Assembly: GCA_029555925.1 (NCBI GenBank)
Contig: JAKPQU010000402.1
Span: 1-7,129 of the forward strand
Origin: Bacillota bacterium
GTDB taxonomy: Bacteria > Eremiobacterota > SpSt-956 > JAKJGF01
Direction of reading: 5' to 3'
DNA length: 7,129 nucleotides
Shown: piece by piece, positions 6,507 to 7,129 of the stretch
Position numbering within the stretch: position 1 is the stretch's first letter
Layout: every line of letters begins with the position of its first letter
The notes under the pieces: generated by a model
What the model saw: only the letters and a program-made list of their open reading frames with translations
What the model was told of the DNA's origin: nothing
The model's database searches: none
Translations under genes and position numbers: made by a program

Positions 6507-6536
6507 ATTATACCGGCATCTAAAACGGAAAGTAAA
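6507..6536 (-). promoter_or_regulatory. Possible promoter for the flavodoxin-ferredoxin gene
   Basis: On the minus strand TTTACT (complement of 6531-6536), an 18-bp spacer and TATAAT (complement of 6507-6512) face the 6418 start. A second minus-strand TATAAT (complement of 6491-6496) overlaps the plus-strand -10 in the palindrome TATAATTATA. Opposing promoters overlap here, so the two genes may share control. Confidence 0.4.
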
Positions 6537-6538
6537 TA

Positions 6539-6946
6539 ATGAATATTCTTGATTTCACATCACAGCAGATAGAAATAAAAGATTTTTCGGAGAAAGAAGA
6601 TTTTTTCAAAGATTTTCTTCACGAATACGTCAGACTGTGTAATATATCAGATGAATTTATTAAAAACGGTATAGAAGATGAGCTAAAAAAGACACGTAAA
6701 AAAAATTTAGATATTACCATTCAGAAAATAAGATATATTCTGCAAAGGTCTGAAGAAAAAATACTGAATTTTTTCGGGAACATAGAAATACCTCCTGTAA
6801 TACTTTTTACAGGCCCTTTTGCCTGGGACGGTCATGGTATTCTCGTAAAAGAAAAACCCTATATATTCCTTAATATTACTATGATGGAACACCATTTCAA
6901 TCTTCCCGGATTTATTCCTGACGTCCATGCAATTCATGAAATATAG
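6539..6946 (+). pseudogene. Truncated HExxH-type (DUF2268-like) metalloprotease
   Basis: This 135-residue protein starts at ATG 6539 with GGAAAG upstream. Residues 10-80 are charged helices. Then PPVILFTGPFAWDGHGILV (85-103) and KPYIFLNITMM (106-116) lead to the final AIHEI (131-135). In DUF2268-like putative Zn proteases such a strand-rich block, with an 'FDGHG'-type turn, is followed by a helix carrying HExxH. Here the helix begins (H133, E134), but TAG follows one codon later, so the second zinc-binding His and everything beyond it are missing. None of the three frames after the stop carries a clear continuation. The product is probably inactive, hence the pseudogene call. The family assignment is from pattern only and was not searched. 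An 8-bp inverted repeat spans the truncation point. Confidence 0.6.
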
Positions 6947-6956
6947 TGTATTTCAT
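6936..6956. repeat. Short inverted repeat at the truncation point of the metalloprotease-like gene
   Basis: ATGAAATA (6936-6943) and TATTTCAT (6949-6956) are exact reverse complements around a 5-nt loop that contains the TAG stop. It covers the GAA codon of the expected HExxH motif. It could be a rearrangement scar or a weak terminator; nothing further can be seen. Confidence 0.5.
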
Positions 6957-7129
6957 AACTTGCCATAATTAATTTATTTATCCAGAAAAAAATTTAATAC
7001 ATAAAGGATTGAAAAATTGTTCAATCCAAAATTTAGCAAAACTCAAATTGCAAATAAATTTGTAAAAAGAACCTTCTATTACATCGATAAGATGTTTCAG
7101 ATCTTTTATAAACAATACTGACACTATCC
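6947..7129. other. AT-rich segment without a recognisable gene
   Basis: All six frames are broken into pieces of about 50 codons or fewer, with none that I recognise. The segment contains one hairpin, GGATTGAA (7006-7013) with TTCAATCC (7020-7027) around a 6-nt loop, without a following U-tract. Its composition is more AT-rich than the genes to the left. The position just after a broken gene suggests inserted or rearranged DNA, but no transposase motif is visible. Confidence 0.45.

Noticed and set aside
5789..6523. A 244-codon plus-strand frame
   Set aside because: It is antisense to the flavodoxin-ferredoxin gene, whose FMN loop and cysteine motifs show which strand is coding; the plus-strand product is Arg/Lys/Asn/Cys-rich and has no family pattern.
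7006..7027. Hairpin GGATTGAA/TTCAATCC as an insertion-sequence end or terminator
   Set aside because: No U-tract, no duplicated target site and no recognisable transposase nearby, so only its presence is noted.

Overview
This is a low-GC bacterial window (about one third G+C by eye) with frequent AGA and ATA codons. The genus cannot be assigned from sequence alone. It is accessory-looking DNA: an IS66-type transposase tail at the left edge, three copies of a short dispersed repeat, a small frame-disrupted gene and a metalloprotease-like gene cut off inside its active-site motif.

Layout, left to right. Bases 2-166 are the 3' end of an IS66-family transposase on the plus strand. It abuts the 3' end of a 12-helix MFS transporter on the minus strand (182-1402). 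Bases 1403-1686 hold repeat copy A, a hairpin built from other heptamers, and a strong promoter with a perfect 12-bp inverted repeat. This promoter drives a conserved DUF6530-like protein (1687-2166, plus). Repeat copy B follows its stop codon directly. A small unrecognised plus-strand ORF (best start 2303) and a hairpin between convergent genes come next.

On the minus strand, read right to left, lies a probable transcription unit: an EntS/MefA-like MFS exporter (3670-4962), a roughly 90-codon gene lacking an in-frame start (3399-3674), and a membrane-anchored ankyrin-repeat protein (2683-3381). Upstream of that unit is repeat copy C, then a membrane-anchored flavodoxin plus 2x[4Fe-4S] protein (5180-6418, minus). 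A compact divergent promoter region separates it from a plus-strand HExxH-type protein (6539-6946), which stops two residues after the E of the expected motif. No gene was seen in the last 180 bases.

The most unusual structure is the repeat family. Each copy is a 70-103 bp element with imperfect terminal inverted repeats (TACTGA...TCAGTA) around a variable number of GCGTYAC heptamers. Copies A and B sit in inverted orientation around the DUF6530-like gene, so that gene and its promoter look like a bracketed cassette. No complete defence system, CRISPR array or RNA gene was recognised.
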